Shown here: piece by piece, positions 41,700 to 52,297 of the stretch
Layout: each line of letters starts with the position of its first letter
Position numbering within the stretch: position 1 is the stretch's first letter
Source of the DNA: Prorocentrum cordatum
Lineage: Eukaryota; Sar; Dinophyceae; Prorocentrales; Prorocentraceae
Length of the DNA: 64,000 nt
Reading direction: 5' to 3'
Assembly (NCBI GenBank): GCA_963575745.1
Contig: CAUYUJ010009458.1
Coordinates: 1-64,000 of the forward strand
Made by a program: the position numbers and the translations under genes
Notes under the pieces: model-generated
The model's input: only the letters and a program-made list of their open reading frames with translations
What the model was told of the DNA's origin: nothing
Database searches by the model: none

Positions 41700-43715
41700 A
41701 TGGCCCTCCTCAGCAGCCCAGCAGCCGCTCCTCGCCGAGAGCCTCAAAGCCGTGAAAAGGGGGGGGGGGGTGCCGAATTTGTGTCGTCGCATGGTTTTCA
41801 ACCTTGTGAGGACGGCGTGCCCTGGGCGCCGCCGCCGTCGTCGCCGTCGCCCAGCGGTGGCGGCGCGCAGGCTGCCGGGGGCGCCGGCGGCGACGATGCC
41901 ACCGCCATCGAGATCGAGATCTCGGACTCCGACGGTGGCGGTGACCTGGTGCCAGACACCATAGACGACAGTGCTCTCACGAATGACGCACGCTGGCACA
42001 GTGCCACGACAAGGAAGCTGCGGCGCCACGGATCGTGGTTCCCGGACGGCCCGAAGACATTAGAGGGCGTCGTGCAGACGGTGCCGACGGCCGTCGAGCA
42101 CCTCGTGATGGCCTCATCATCCCTTGGCTTGCACTGCCAGGACGAGCTGAAGGCGATGCTTGGCATGGACGTGGTGATCACATCGAGCTATTCTGGCACC
42201 GAGACATTCGAGTGCGTGGCGTCTCAGGTCCTCAGCGAGCTGAAGGACAAGCTGAACTACGAGGGCGAGGTGAAGTTGGTCACGTACTCTGCCACTGAGA
42301 TCAATCCAGCTGCGCAGCGCATCATCTTGGACGATCGGGCCGCCGGGGCCCCCCTGCACCTCTTTGGCGACGTCTTGGGCAGGCTGCCGCCCTCGATCAA
42401 GCAGAGGCTTCTCGACATCGAGAAGACCAGACTCTCGGATTGGAAGCAGGCGAAGACTGAGTTCACCCTGAAAGCCATCACCAAAGCAGAGCTAGATACG
42501 ATACGCGTTGACCTTGGCATGAAGATGGTCGAAGAAATGAAAGATATCCTGAAGTTCACTGAGTTCAACGAGACGGACCTCTGCCTGAAGCACGGCGGCC
42601 AGTGTCCAATCTGCCCCAGGTCCAACAAGGAGTTCTCGCAGTCCTATTGGCTGGAGTGCGCGGGCCACACATGCTGCCCGTGGTCAAACATGCGCCAGCT
42701 CTCAGGAGGTTGGCTCGACGAGTCGACTCTGCCCTTCCTGACCTGGGCATACTCCGCGAGGTTCTATGAGCCGGACACGGCCTTAGAGGAGAACGTTCTG
42801 TCTTTCGACCACCAGATCTTGGATGACATCTTGAATGACGCGACCCCTGGAATGTTGAAGGCAGTCACCGCGCGTTCAACGGTTCCCGGCCCTGCCGACG
42901 GTGACGACGAGAAATCCTACAAGTGTGTGTCCACGGAGTTCGGCCCATCTGATCTTGGCATCCCTTCTTCGCGTTTCCGGAAGTACACGGCATTCCACTT
43001 GCAACCATTCGTGGAGACTTGTTTTGGGGCGCCATTCGAGTCTTTGTTCTTTCGCAACACCGTCGCCAACGGCTCCATCTACCTGAGGGGCGACAGCACG
43101 GATTCAGCCACGAAGGAGAATATCGACTACGCAAGGAAGGTCGAGATGCTCGCGATGGCGCGCGGGCACCGCGGCGCTGGGGCAAGCTTGGCCATCAACT
43201 TGGAGTCCGTCACCCTGCAGGACGCCCTCACGAATTCTCAGAATAGGTATGTCGAAGACGCTATGCTGGTGGCTAAGAAGACGATGGTCGACAGCCAAGG
43301 CAACTTCACCGTGCACATGGCCATTCATGATAGTAACCAGCGGCCCGAGTTCTGGAAGAGCATTCCGACGACCATCTTCCCAGCCATTCTCACGAAGAGC
43401 CACTTCGTCGATGTGGCAAGCGGCGTGCGCGGTGCCAACGGTGAGTTGGTGCCAGTTCTCTCGCAGTGGTTGGTCCAAGGCTTCCCGCACCCTGCTGTGG
43501 CTCCGCATGCCCTGTCGCGCTTCTTCCCTTGCGACTGCCAGCTGCTCGACATCGACTCCGACGGGGTCCAACTTACTGATCAGCGGGTCGTGACCGGCAA
43601 CGCGATGCATTGGGCCGCAATCGGGTGCTGGTTCCTGTACAACGTGGCAAGCACGAGGAAGCAGATGATCGCAGCGGCTCAGGTGGCTGACGTGCTGGAC
43701 GAGTCCCCCATCTGA
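41700..43715 (+). CDS. C5-cytosine DNA methyltransferase-like protein
   Basis: Single 671-codon frame, ATG at 41700, TGA at 43713-43715. Residues 1-110 are low complexity and acidic. From about 157, MDVVITSSYSGTETFECVAS resembles motif I (cofactor loop) of C5-cytosine methyltransferases. About 301-330 hold CPICP and ECAGHTCCPWSN, in the place of the catalytic PCQ motif; Cys 325/326 are candidates but the usual Pro is absent. Glu364-Asn365-Val366 is the ENV motif. Asp418 onward, DLGIPSSRFRKY, fits motif VIII (QxRxR-like). Gly633, GNAMHWAAIGCWFLY, fits motif X. The motif order is canonical, so I am fairly confident of the superfamily. Activity is less certain because of the altered catalytic loop. 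No introns are visible, unlike neighbouring genes, which would fit a retrocopy. Methyltransferases captured by retrotransposons are known in dinoflagellates, but I see no reverse transcriptase here. Confidence 0.72.
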   Translation: MALLSSPAAAPRREPQSREKGGGGAEFVSSHGFQPCEDGVPWAPPPSSPSPSGGGAQAAGGAGGDDATAIEIEISDSDGGGDLVPDTIDDSALTNDARWHSATTRKLRRHGSWFPDGPKTLEGVVQTVPTAVEHLVMASSSLGLHCQDELKAMLGMDVVITSSYSGTETFECVASQVLSELKDKLNYEGEVKLVTYSATEINPAAQRIILDDRAAGAPLHLFGDVLGRLPPSIKQRLLDIEKTRLSDWKQAKTEFTLKAITKAELDTIRVDLGMKMVEEMKDILKFTEFNETDLCLKHGGQCPICPRSNKEFSQSYWLECAGHTCCPWSNMRQLSGGWLDESTLPFLTWAYSARFYEPDTALEENVLSFDHQILDDILNDATPGMLKAVTARSTVPGPADGDDEKSYKCVSTEFGPSDLGIPSSRFRKYTAFHLQPFVETCFGAPFESLFFRNTVANGSIYLRGDSTDSATKENIDYARKVEMLAMARGHRGAGASLAINLESVTLQDALTNSQNRYVEDAMLVAKKTMVDSQGNFTVHMAIHDSNQRPEFWKSIPTTIFPAILTKSHFVDVASGVRGANGELVPVLSQWLVQGFPHPAVAPHALSRFFPCDCQLLDIDSDGVQLTDQRVVTGNAMHWAAIGCWFLYNVASTRKQMIAAAQVADVLDESPI

Positions 43716-45103
43716 TCCGAGCCGCTCCGCTCGTTTCATTCAGGCCATGGGCCCGAGAGGCCCGACAGCGGCATTTTGTCAGCTGGCAACTAAGCCCGGG
43801 CGTATATCAGCTCGGCCACATCATTTGGAACATGAAGTATGTATGCAGGTCAGGTGAGTAAAATGTGGAAAAGATACCAATACTTGAGACCCACGTGAAT
43901 TCAATACAGTCGGAGTTAATTGCGGTGGGGGCGTTGATTAAAGAATGCGCCCAGATCCTGGAGGATTCCTTATCCAATGATGGCGGTGGCGAGTCGTCGT
44001 CGTCGTCGACGTCGTCGTCGTCGTCGTTATTCGGGTAGTGGCCCCGCAATTTTGTACAAAAAAGGGGCCTAGCGTACATATTGTAACCAGCCGTCTTCGT
44101 CTGTCTTCGTCGTCGTCGTCGTTCGGGAAAGGGTGGCCCCGTACCCGCGGCCGATCCACAGCTGGAGCTCTGCTTCAGACCCATGATTCCTTATTCAGCC
44201 CCGCTTCCCTCTTTCTCTACCGTACGCGCTTGGCGTATTGGTGGCTTCTCAGGTTTGTGTTTAGGGAGAACCGACCTTTCAAGGCGCGTCATCATCATCA
44301 TCATCATCTTCCTTATTCAGGACTGGAGGCACGACAGTTCCCAGTCTGGCCGTTGAAGGATCGATTCAGCCCAGCTTGCGTATTCGACCGCGGGTCGAAT
44401 GCAGGGGGGTCGGACGCGGGCATAACAACCATTGTCATGCGGCACAATGTTCCAGGGGTGAGGTGGCTTTAGTTGCCCATCCATGGCCCCCCAAGGCCAG
44501 AAGCATGGGCCCTCGCCAACTTTCAAAATTAAGTCTTCCAGGGGGTGATTTTGAAAGTTCGTGAGGGGCTGATTTCGCGGCCCCCGGCAGGCTTTCCAGC
44601 GGGGGATTCCGATCTGATGGACCGGTGCGCCCCGCATCAGATTTCGAAGGGTGTGGAGAGGGGGCAAGTTACGGTTTGGACAGCGCGGCTTTCTCCCATC
44701 GGCCCGCGGCTGGGACAGGGACTTCACCAAATGGGGCCCCCCCCTGGAACGGTGATAGGAAACGTAACGAATTTCCCTCCCCCCTCGCCAGCAAGGGGAC
44801 GGGTACTATAGCCATATTGTGTCCAAGGGGGGGCGTGGTTCGCTTCGCCGTAGTAGGTCGACCCTGCCAAATACGAGTGCCCTTGCGTGCCCGAGGGGAC
44901 GCGTCCCTTCCCAGAGGAGGCCCGTGACGTCCAACGTTGGGGCCGAAAATGCACCGCTGGCCAGACAGAGTGTCAAACAGAATTGTCTAACGAACTGATG
45001 TGCTGACCAGACAGAATGTCAAACAGAATTGTCTGACAAACTGTTGTGCGAACCAGCGCGGGGGGGCGCAACAAACTAGACCCAAAGCGCGCGCGTCTGG
45101 TTT
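43716..45103. other. 3' flank and intergenic repeats, no gene recognised
   Basis: 43998-44029 and 44101-44121 are GTC repeats, each followed by a related GTTATTCGGG / GTTCGGGAAAGG ... GTGGCCCCG. 44289-44309 is CAT repeats. 44519-44560 is a hairpin, AACTTTCAAAAT / ATTTTGAAAGTT. 44955-45055 holds two direct copies (~56-bp period) of CCAGACAGAATGTCAAACAG then AATTGTCTGAC. No convincing coding frame. Confidence 0.5.
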
Positions 45104-45290
45104 GGGGGGGCAGGATTTTGTCCGCCCCCAGTGCGCGGCAGCCCGTGCTAGAACCAAGGCGCGCGCGTTGCTGACTTCTGGCGTTGCGTCTGTCCCGGCT
45201 GCGTGGCTGATAACGCTGGTAGCTACGTTCTCGTCGGAGGGCCGAGCATCGGCCACGCGGCCGGGACAGGGGTTAACAAAATCCCCCCCC
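45104..45290. mobile_element. Nested foldback element
   Basis: Outer arms GGGGGGGCAGGATTTTGT and GTTAACAAAATCCCCCCC. Inner arms CTGTCCCGGCTGCGTGGCTG and CGGCCACGCGGCCGGGACAG. Its design matches the introner-like foldbacks at 7.7-9.9 kb, but no flanking exons are recognised. Confidence 0.75.
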
Positions 45291-45404
45291 TAACTGCGGA
45301 AGTTCCCTCTCCGATAATGTAATCCACGGGGGTGAGGTGCGATCCGCGCAGCAGCATGGCTGAACGATTTTCCGCCCGTGCCCCGACCGCAACCCCTCAG
45401 CGGG

Positions 45405-45452
45405 ATACTTGCATCCTTACCTTGCGCCCTTACTGTCGACTTTGACTGGTTA
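45405..45452 (+). repeat. Partial AAGGATGCAAG-type repeat
   Basis: ACTTGCATCCTTACCTTGCG then CCCTTACTGTCGACTTTGAC, closely matching 28709-28752. Confidence 0.75.
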
Positions 45453-45583
45453 GACTGCGCAGGCGGGCCCGCGGCGACGGCGCAACGTCCTCGGCCGCCC
45501 GCCGCGGAGGCCGTCCTCCCATCCGAACTCTCTGCTCAGACTCCTGGAGCCTGGAGCCTGGAGCTCTTGACCCTTTCGTGGGC

Positions 45584-45745
45584 TCCCACGAGGGCGCGAA
45601 GTTATTCGCGCCTCGCGGTTCGCGGTCCCCATTCCTCCCCCCCCTCCCCCTCGCCCTCCTCTGCCCCCATTTGGGGAGGGGGGCGGCGCGAGGGCGCGAA
45701 GTTATTCGCGCTTCGCGCTTTGCGCTTCGCGAAGCCAGGGGCATG
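45584..45745 (+). repeat. Dispersed CGCGAAG element, forward copy
   Basis: Starts CTCCCACGAGGGCGCGAAGT and has two TTATTCGCGC half-sites separated by a CATTCCTCCCCCCCCTCC spacer; ends TTCGCGAAGCCAGGGGC. One of the two cleanest copies in the window. Confidence 0.9.
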
Positions 45746-46168
45746 CAGATGACGGCTGCCGCTTTGCCCCCCTCCTGGCTGTTTGTCTTCGCTACATGCG
45801 GCAAGTTCGCAAAGTGTCGACCCGCCGGCCCGCCTGCGACCCGCTCAAAGTTGAACGCCCGCTGGAGGGGGCGGCCCATCTCGGACCTCGGAGCTCGCAG
45901 GAAGCAGAAATGAGCCCATGGCGCGAAATCAATACCAAGACTGATGGGGTCGAGAGCCTCCCAGAATTTCAAGGAGCGGAGATCGTTCACGACGCGAACT
46001 TGCCGTAGATAAATTGTGCAGGGTCCTCGCGTTGATCCTATAGCCTTCTCGGTTGACCCCAGGGGCCAGGGGCGCCTGCTCGCCCCGGTGCATTGGGGCC
46101 GGGGCGGCCCCGGGCCGCGGGCCCTGGGCGCGACGGTCGCACCTCCGCGGCCGCGGCCACAGCGGCCA
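45746..46168. other. 5' flank of the next gene
   Basis: No coding frame convincingly present. GC content rises towards 46168. Confidence 0.35.
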
Positions 46169-49100
46169 TGGACTCCAACTCCGACATCGAGCCCGATCAG
46201 CTGGACGACGGCGGCGCCGACGCGTCGGCAGCTGAGGAGGATCCGAAGATCGCCGCCTCCGAGGCCCAGCCCCCGCCGCCAGAACATCCAGCAGGCAGAC
46301 CTGGTCGTGCGAAGGGCAAGGCTCGAGGAACAAAAAAACGACATAAGCCATAAGCATCAACTTCGGAGGTCCATGCGGATTTCTCGGGTCGGCACCGGAC
46401 TCCCCCTCGAGGCGCCTCAGGGCCTGCAAGGCCCGCGGTGCCGGAGAGGGCTCAGCGCCGACCCGCGACGTCCGCGCGGACCTCCGACAGTTTATGCTTG
46501 CTTATTGTGTTTTTCTTTTCCCAGGCCAAGGCTGAGGGCGATGGTAGTGGTCAGAATAAGCGCCTCAAGATCGTGGACGATCACGGCAAGGCGAAGAAGG
46601 GATTTAAGGGCGGGAAGAAATGGTGCCCACCATGTGGTAAGTACGAGTCGGTCGAGGTGTTCCCACCTGGGTCTGGCCAGTGCGGGCCAGGTCGCCAGAT
46701 CATGCAGAACCTGAAGAACGCAGCCAAATCACAAGGCAAAGAAAAATGGTGGGAGGAGGCATGCGCTGACCCGAAGAAGTTGGTCAGGGTCTGCAACAAC
46801 TACAAAGCCAGATGCCCGCCCCCGCCGCCGGGAAAGAAGAGGGAGGGTTTCAGCATCGCAACATACCTCGAGGAGATCAGGCAGGAACAGTCCGTGATCT
46901 ATGATGGCATTAGCGAGATGATGAGTTTGCCTCACTTTGTGAGCTGGATGGGGAAGCCCAAGAACGGATCTATGGACCCCCAGGAGGCGGCCGCCAAGTG
47001 GCAGAAGTTGTACAACACTCCAGGTGCGATCACAGACAAGCTAGGACACGTGGAGAAGCACCCGGAGAGAGTAGCGGTGAAGAAATCGGATATCATCACG
47101 AACCGTGACGCTTACATCAACGCGCAGACCCTTCAGCTTAAAGGCAAAGAGAAGAAGAACGCATCCAATTGCCTTGCGGCGAGTCTCGCGCCGTGCCATG
47201 CTAGCGTCAGCGAGCCTCGGCCTCTGAACCTTTTGCCACGTACGTCGTTTTGTCACGGGCAGTTCTTGGTGTCGTTTTGTTGGTGTCCCGTTTCTCCCTC
47301 CCAGTCTGTTGTATACCTATGCAATTTTGTAATAATTCTACATGTTGTCGCGGCCTCGGTGTGGCGCGGATCCATGTGTTTTTACGTGTTGGGCCTTGGT
47401 CGAGAGGATACCCTTTCTAAGGGCAACCAGGGTAAGGAGACAGATACGCCACCGCCGCGCAGCCGCGCGGCAGCGGATCGCAGGAAGATATCGACAAGAT
47501 GGCTTTTTCGTTGAGGGAGGGCCCCAAGGCTACAGTTACTGCGAATGAAGGGCGGGCTGCCCTGGCTAAGAGGCTCGTGAATGCCAAGAGCGCTGCTATT
47601 ATCGGAGGCGGTGATGGGGCGTTCTCTGAGTCGGGCAGGGCCGCCGTAGAGATCGGCGACGTCGGCGAGCTCGACAGCGACTCCGAGGAGGCGGCTGAGC
47701 AGGGGGATGAGGAGGAGGAGGAGGGCGCCGAGGGGGCTGGCGGCAAGCGGAAGAAGGGCGAGGCGGGAGCGGGTGGCGGCACTCCGAAGAAGCAGAAGGG
47801 CTCTGCACCGAAGCCTTGGTTCGACAGGGACGCGCAAGTTTCGGCGGCCTTGCGATCCCATGAAAACTGGCAGAAGGGGGCGAAGGCGGATCTGGAGAAG
47901 GGCATCGAGTCGGCGCGGGACGTGCTCGAGTCCGTCAGCGCTGACGTTGAGGACAACGTGAAGAACGAGAAGAAGTTGTGCAAGAACCGCCTCTACGCGT
48001 TGAGGCTCGTCCTCGGAGACGGCGCTTCAACTCCCGAGGATTGGGATCTCTTCGACTCGAAGCCCCCAGCCATGAAGCGTGAAGGAGAGGAGGCTGAGGC
48101 TGAGGCGGCCCCGGCGGAGGTGCCCGCCGCTGAGCCAGGGTCCGCTGGCCCTGAGGCTGCCCCCCCCGCCAGTGAGGCAGGGCCCGCTGCGGCTGTCGCC
48201 AAGACTGGGACTGGGATTACAAAGCAACGGTGGAGAAGAAAAGATCCTGCCGCCGCCGCCGGCGCCGGCGAGGAGGCTCACGCTGCTCCTGCGGGCGCGA
48301 AGCTTTTCGAGGACCTTGGCAAGGCTCCCCCTGGCGACCCTTTCAAGGCTGGCGATCACGATCAGGCTCGCGGTGGCGACGAGGCGTCTACTGTGGCCCA
48401 GTTCTACATGCAGACAGGTGGCGATGCCTCCCGGGCGCTCAAGAGGTACATTGCGTCATTCTCATCGAGCAGTGCCAAGCCCGAACTTGGCAGCGCACCT
48501 CCGTGCCGGTCATATCGTTCGCTCATTGTCGTCAGCGAGTTCGACCAGTACACGGCCAAAATTGAACAAGCTGAGTCGAAGGAAGCCTTGGTTGCGATTT
48601 CCACGTCTATGAAACCTTTCAAGGCAGCGTACGTCGATCTGCTCGCGATGGCGAAGGCGGCAGTGACGCGGCTCAAGAACGCCATCGACGACGCCAAGAA
48701 GGACACCCAGAAGGACAAAGCCAGCGACGCCCAGGTTGCAGCAGCAGGAGGCAGGAAGCGTGGGCGCCCTAAAAAGCAGGCCAAGCCTGAGGCAACCTTG
48801 ATGGTAGACAATTGGGCACAGGCGTGTGATAGCATGAAGTCCGTCGCAGCTGGTGATCAGATCACCCCCGAGGACATGAAGCTCCCGCTAATCGTCAGGA
48901 TCGGAGTCGGCCCCGAGATCCAGAAGTTCGTCCCGGAGGATGACTTGAGCAAGTTCGAGTTGAAGTTCAAGACAGATCCCAGTCGGGATGAGCCAGGCCG
49001 CTGCCAGAAGAAGATCAAGCCTGAGGGAGTGGAGGCATTCAGTTCTAAGATTGGGGCCATCTTTCCTGGCCTGCTGGCAGACAGTAAGACGACTGAGGCG

Positions 49101-50047
49101 GTCAAGGCGCACTTGACGACCACGCTCTTCGCGGTGGCCAAGGGCCGGACTACGTGCTCAGCGGAGGCTGGGCATCTTGCGGTGGTTCGTTTTGGCATCA
49201 AGGTCGGGGGATGCGGGGCCCAATCTGCGCGTATCCAGTGCTTCCCCCCTCCATCTCACCGCCCGCGACGACGACGACGACGATTGCGACGATTTCGATG
49301 ACGACGATGATTACGATTACGACGACGACGATTACGATGATGACGATCACGTGCGCAAAGTGCCTGCGCCACGGCGCGGCGACGACGGCGGCGACGGCGA
49401 CGGGGAGGGGAGGGGGGGAGGTGGAGGGATGAGATGGTTCGGGAGAGGCCTTGGGTATGTGCATATCTGGGGCCCCTGGAGCCCTCGAGGGCACGCGGGA
49501 GATCATTTGCGCACCGACTGCAGCAATCATGGAGTACAGTGGCATCGAATCGAAAGGGCCCGCCACGCTGAAGGAGGCGTATCACTGGCTAAAGAATGCC
49601 ACAGTGGAAGCGACCAAGAACTACAAGACCCAAAAAGCCAGCAACAAGCTCTTCGGAGCAACGGTGGGGCCGGGAGACATCGCGTACTTGCCAGCAGGGT
49701 GGACCTACTTCGAGAAGATCATGGGGGCCGACTTCATCGGCGTCCGGCGCGCGCTGCTCGCGCCCGCCGACATCAGCGCGTTGGACGGCCTCAACAAGTT
49801 GTTGATCACGAAGTCCGCGGCCAACGCGACCTTGCAGGGGGCCCTCGATTGCTTGGTGATGCTGGCGCGATTCAGCCCCGTGGCCGCTCTGTCGACGGGG
49901 CCCGAACGACTCACCTCCGACCGACGACCGAGAACCGAGGGGCCCCGAAGTTCTCGGTCGGAGATGAGTCGTTCGGGCCCCTCGGTTCAGCTGGTGAGCA
50001 CTGCAGCTGCTCGCGGCTTCAGGGGGCTCCGCGTCGCCCCGCGTTGA
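46169..50047 (+). CDS. Multi-exon gene: Cys-rich domain, AT-hook, cupin-like end
   Basis: Exons I can support are: 46169-46320 (ATG, MDSNSDIEPDQLDDGGADAS); 46531 (or 46525) to about 47143; 47484-49202; and 49490 to about 49890, perhaps to a TGA at 50045-50047 after one more intron. Exon 2 encodes KWCPPCGKYESVEVF...GQCGPGRQIMQNLKNAAK...VRVCNNYKARCPPPPP, a Cys-rich module likely to bind zinc. Exon 3 starts EDIDKMAFSLREGPK, has acidic and Lys-rich stretches, coiled-coil-like AIDDAKKDTQKDK, and GRKRGRPKKQ, a classic AT-hook core (RGRP). Exon 4 ends with GATVGPGDIAYLPAGWTYFE, resembling the second half of a cupin/JmjC barrel. Intron 3 (49203-49489) is GT-AG. A nuclear DNA-binding protein is the likely role; substrate and partners are unknown. 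The domain set resembles a dinoflagellate-expanded family, an inference from memory. Confidence 0.72.
46321..46530. mobile_element. Intron made of an introner-like foldback
   Basis: GACATAAGCCATAAGCATCA and CTTCGGAGGTCCATGCGGAT at the left (46339-46380) pair imperfectly with GTCCGCGCGGACCTCCGACA and GTTTATGCTTGCTTATTGTG at the right (46470-46509). The 7-bp word CAAGGCT is present at both ends (46317-46323 and 46527-46533), so splicing GC|...AG restores one copy. Related elements: 7783, 60671, 61905 and 63798. Confidence 0.85.
47144..47483. other. Probable intron 2
   Basis: Reading frames deteriorate after CTTCAGCTTAAAG. GC donor candidate at about 47144 (AAAG|GCAAAG) and acceptor at GATCGCAG|GAA (47483). 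The interior is relatively T-rich at 47240-47400. No inverted repeat evident. Confidence 0.5.
49203..49489. other. Intron 3 with GAC/GAT microsatellite
   Basis: GT donor after ATCAAG and AG acceptor in CCCTCGAG. Contains ACGACGACGACGATTGCGAC-type triplets at 49266-49350. Splicing keeps the frame (…RFGIK | GTREIICAP…). Confidence 0.6.
49898..49985. mobile_element. Near-perfect foldback, probable introner-like intron
   Basis: GGGGCCCGAACGACTCA, CTCCGACCGA and CCGAGAAC at the left pair with GTTCTCGG, TCGGTCGGAG and TGAGTCGTTCGGGCCCC at the right, around a loop with GAGGGGCCCC. It lies just after the cupin-like exon, where the reading frame stops looking like protein. Confidence 0.85.
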
Positions 50048-50600
50048 CCGGGCAGGCGGCGCGGGCGGAGGTCCCTCAGCGCTGGGCGCCTACTCACCTG
50101 CGAGTCGGGTCAGGGCGGGAAGGATCGGCGGTGCGCCGAGGGGGGCATGGGGGGGCCCGGGGAGGGGGGGGGCTTCTTAGAATAAAGGCGGGGTGCTTGT
50201 TAGAAGCGCGCAGCTCCAGGGGACTTCTTAGTTAGACGCCCTCGGAGGGTTTCTAAGAAGCACCCGGCCTTACAAGAGGCCCTCCCCCCTCACCCCTCCC
50301 CAGCGCGCCCTGGCGCGCCGCCGAAAAAAGAAAAGGAGGAGGGGGAGGCGCCTCGGAGGAGGAGGGGGGGGAGGAGGAGGAGGAGGGAGAGGAAGGGGTC
50401 CGTGGGGCCGCAGCTCGCCCGTGAGTTACCGCCGGGCCGCCCAGCTACTGGCGCGCGCCGGCGCCAGTGCCAGTGCCAGCACCGACGCAAGCATCAACGC
50501 CTGCGCCCGCGCCAGCACCAACGCCTGCGCCCGCGCCAGCACCAACGCCGCATCTTTTGGAACTCAGGAAGTACGGAGTAAACAGTAAAATAGATGCAGC
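50048..50600. other. No gene recognised; short repeats
   Basis: 50172-50270 contains TTCTTAGA...TTCTAAGAAG words of inverted design (GGCTTCTTAG, GTTTCTAAGAAGC). 50330-50395 is GGA-rich. 50455-50550 has GCGCCAGCACCAACGCCTGC repeats. Confidence 0.5.
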
Positions 50601-50617
50601 TGCCACGAGAATATTAT

Positions 50618-50797
50618 GGTAGCGTTTCGCCATCGTCTTTATTCCCTGGGCTGCTGCCTCTTCCGCACCCCCTGTTCTATTGGGGGCGCCTTGCTGGGGT
50701 AGCGTTTCGCTATAGTCTTTATCCTCTAGGCTGCTGCCATTTCCGCGCCCCCTGTGCTATTGAGGGCGCCTTGCTGGGTTAGCGTTTCGCTATAGGC
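50618..50797 (+). repeat. 79-bp tandem repeat, ~2.3 copies
   Basis: TAGCGTTTCGCCATCGTCTT at 50621 recurs as TAGCGTTTCGCTATAGTCTT at 50700 and TAGCGTTTCGCTATAGGCG at 50779. Between them are CTGGGCTGCTGCC and GGGGGCGCCTTGCTGGG. Confidence 0.93.
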
Positions 50798-51999
50798 GCT
50801 TGCTTGAAATCCAGGGCTTCGCCCCCCCCGCCGCCCCCGGCGTCCTTACTATCGTGTTCGACTGCAGTCCGACTCTGCCTCGCGGCCAGTTCCGCCGACC
50901 CTGAGGCCCTGGAGGGGGGTCAGGAGGGAAGCCCGATGAAGCCCCCTCGCCCTCGGAAGGTTGTCGGGGCCTCGGGCCCTCCCGGAGGAGGTCAATTGGG
51001 GGGCCTCTTGTACGCGTGTCTGAGGCCTCGTGGGGCCCGCTGGGGCGTATTGAGGGCTTGGCTTCGGCTTGGGGGGCGGGCGATTGCCGCGGAGGAGCCT
51101 GCCGCGGCGACGCGGCCTCCCACATCAAGGATCTCGGGGCCTCGAGGAAGTCTTAGGCTTCCTGTGAGTCTCGGGTATTGGGTGCCGCCCGTGGCCTCTT
51201 GTCTCTTGGGTGTCTGGGTGTCTTTGGGTGTCTGGACTTACGAGTCTCGGAGGGTTGACGCCCATTCTCCGACTGGCCCCATTCGACGAAGGCTGACGCC
51301 CATCCCCCGCCAGACCACCTTCCTCCCGTAGTTTCAAGAGAGGGGGGCGTCTTCGCGGATCCCTCAAGATCGCGTTGCACATATGTGTATACATTTATAT
51401 ATACATATGCCTGTCGGCACTTCCGAGCCGAGCACTTCCTGCATAAGTGTAAGCATGCCTCCCGCGGCACTCCGCCGTCACCGCCACCTGGGCGCCACTG
51501 GGCGCATCGAGGGGCCCCGCATGCCATCGTGCCTCCCGGCTTTGCACCCGCCTCTGAATGCCATATGGAAAGGCTTCTTTGGGGATCAACGGGGCCTTTT
51601 TGGGGGGATCCCCTTTGCCGCCGATGAAGCATTCCTGAGATCCGAGTCGGGCTCGAGTTTTTTTTGTTTTTTTTTGGGGGGGGGAGGGTCGATTTCATGC
51701 GTGTCGGGGCCATCTGGCCAGGGGCCCGCCAGCCGCATCTCGAAATTCTTCGGAGGGTTGGAGCGTCAGAAAACGTTGCCTGCCGAATTACTTCGTTTCT
51801 CTGGCCCTGGAGAGGGTTCAGGGAGGGCTCTCCCGGGACTCTCGGGTTGTTTTGGGGCCCTTCGGGCTTTCTCGAATTCCCCGCGCGCGCCCAGTGCCCC
51901 AGGTCTGCCCCGAGAGGCCCCCCCGTCAAGCTTCCGCCGCACAATCTGCCTTTCCCAACCGCGCGCGCGGCAAATTTGTTAAATCGAATGCATGAAGCT
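50798..51999. other. No gene recognised
   Basis: GGCCTC/GGGGCC-rich sequence. 51380-51410 is a small AT palindrome (CATATGTGTATA / TATATACATATG). Open frames have no recognisable domain. A T-run followed by a G-run lies at 51659-51687. Confidence 0.4.
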
Positions 52000-52133
52000 G
52001 CAATCGAATGGTTTTCAATGTAAACATAATCAAATCGAATCAATACGTTAATATTTTTTCGTTTATGAATAAACTGGAATTAAACGTAATTTAAACAATT
52101 TTTTAATGAGTTACATCGAATATCGGCTCTCCA
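52000..52133. other. AT-rich flank of satellite block F
   Basis: Sharply AT-rich (AATCGAATCAATACGTTAAT, AATTAAACGTAATTTAAAC). The other edge of the same satellite family at 7021-7100 is also AT-rich. Confidence 0.75.
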
Positions 52134-52297
52134 GACTGTCCCTGGCGGTTTTGGCCATGGAGCCCCCTTATGGGGCCACGAAGCGTGTGAGGGGTGTGCC
52201 GAAATCGGTGTGCGGGACGCATGCGGGCACGCCCACTGGGACCTTCGGTGGAGCTCCCTATGGGGCCACGAAACGTGTGAAGGGTGTGCCGAAATGA
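52134..52297 (+). repeat. 90-bp satellite, block F with left edge
   Basis: Starts TGTCCCTGGCGGTTTTGGCC, the inverted counterpart of the edge at 6987-7005. Then comes nearly two units of the block A subtype (GTGTGCGGGACGCATGCGGG). Confidence 0.9.
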
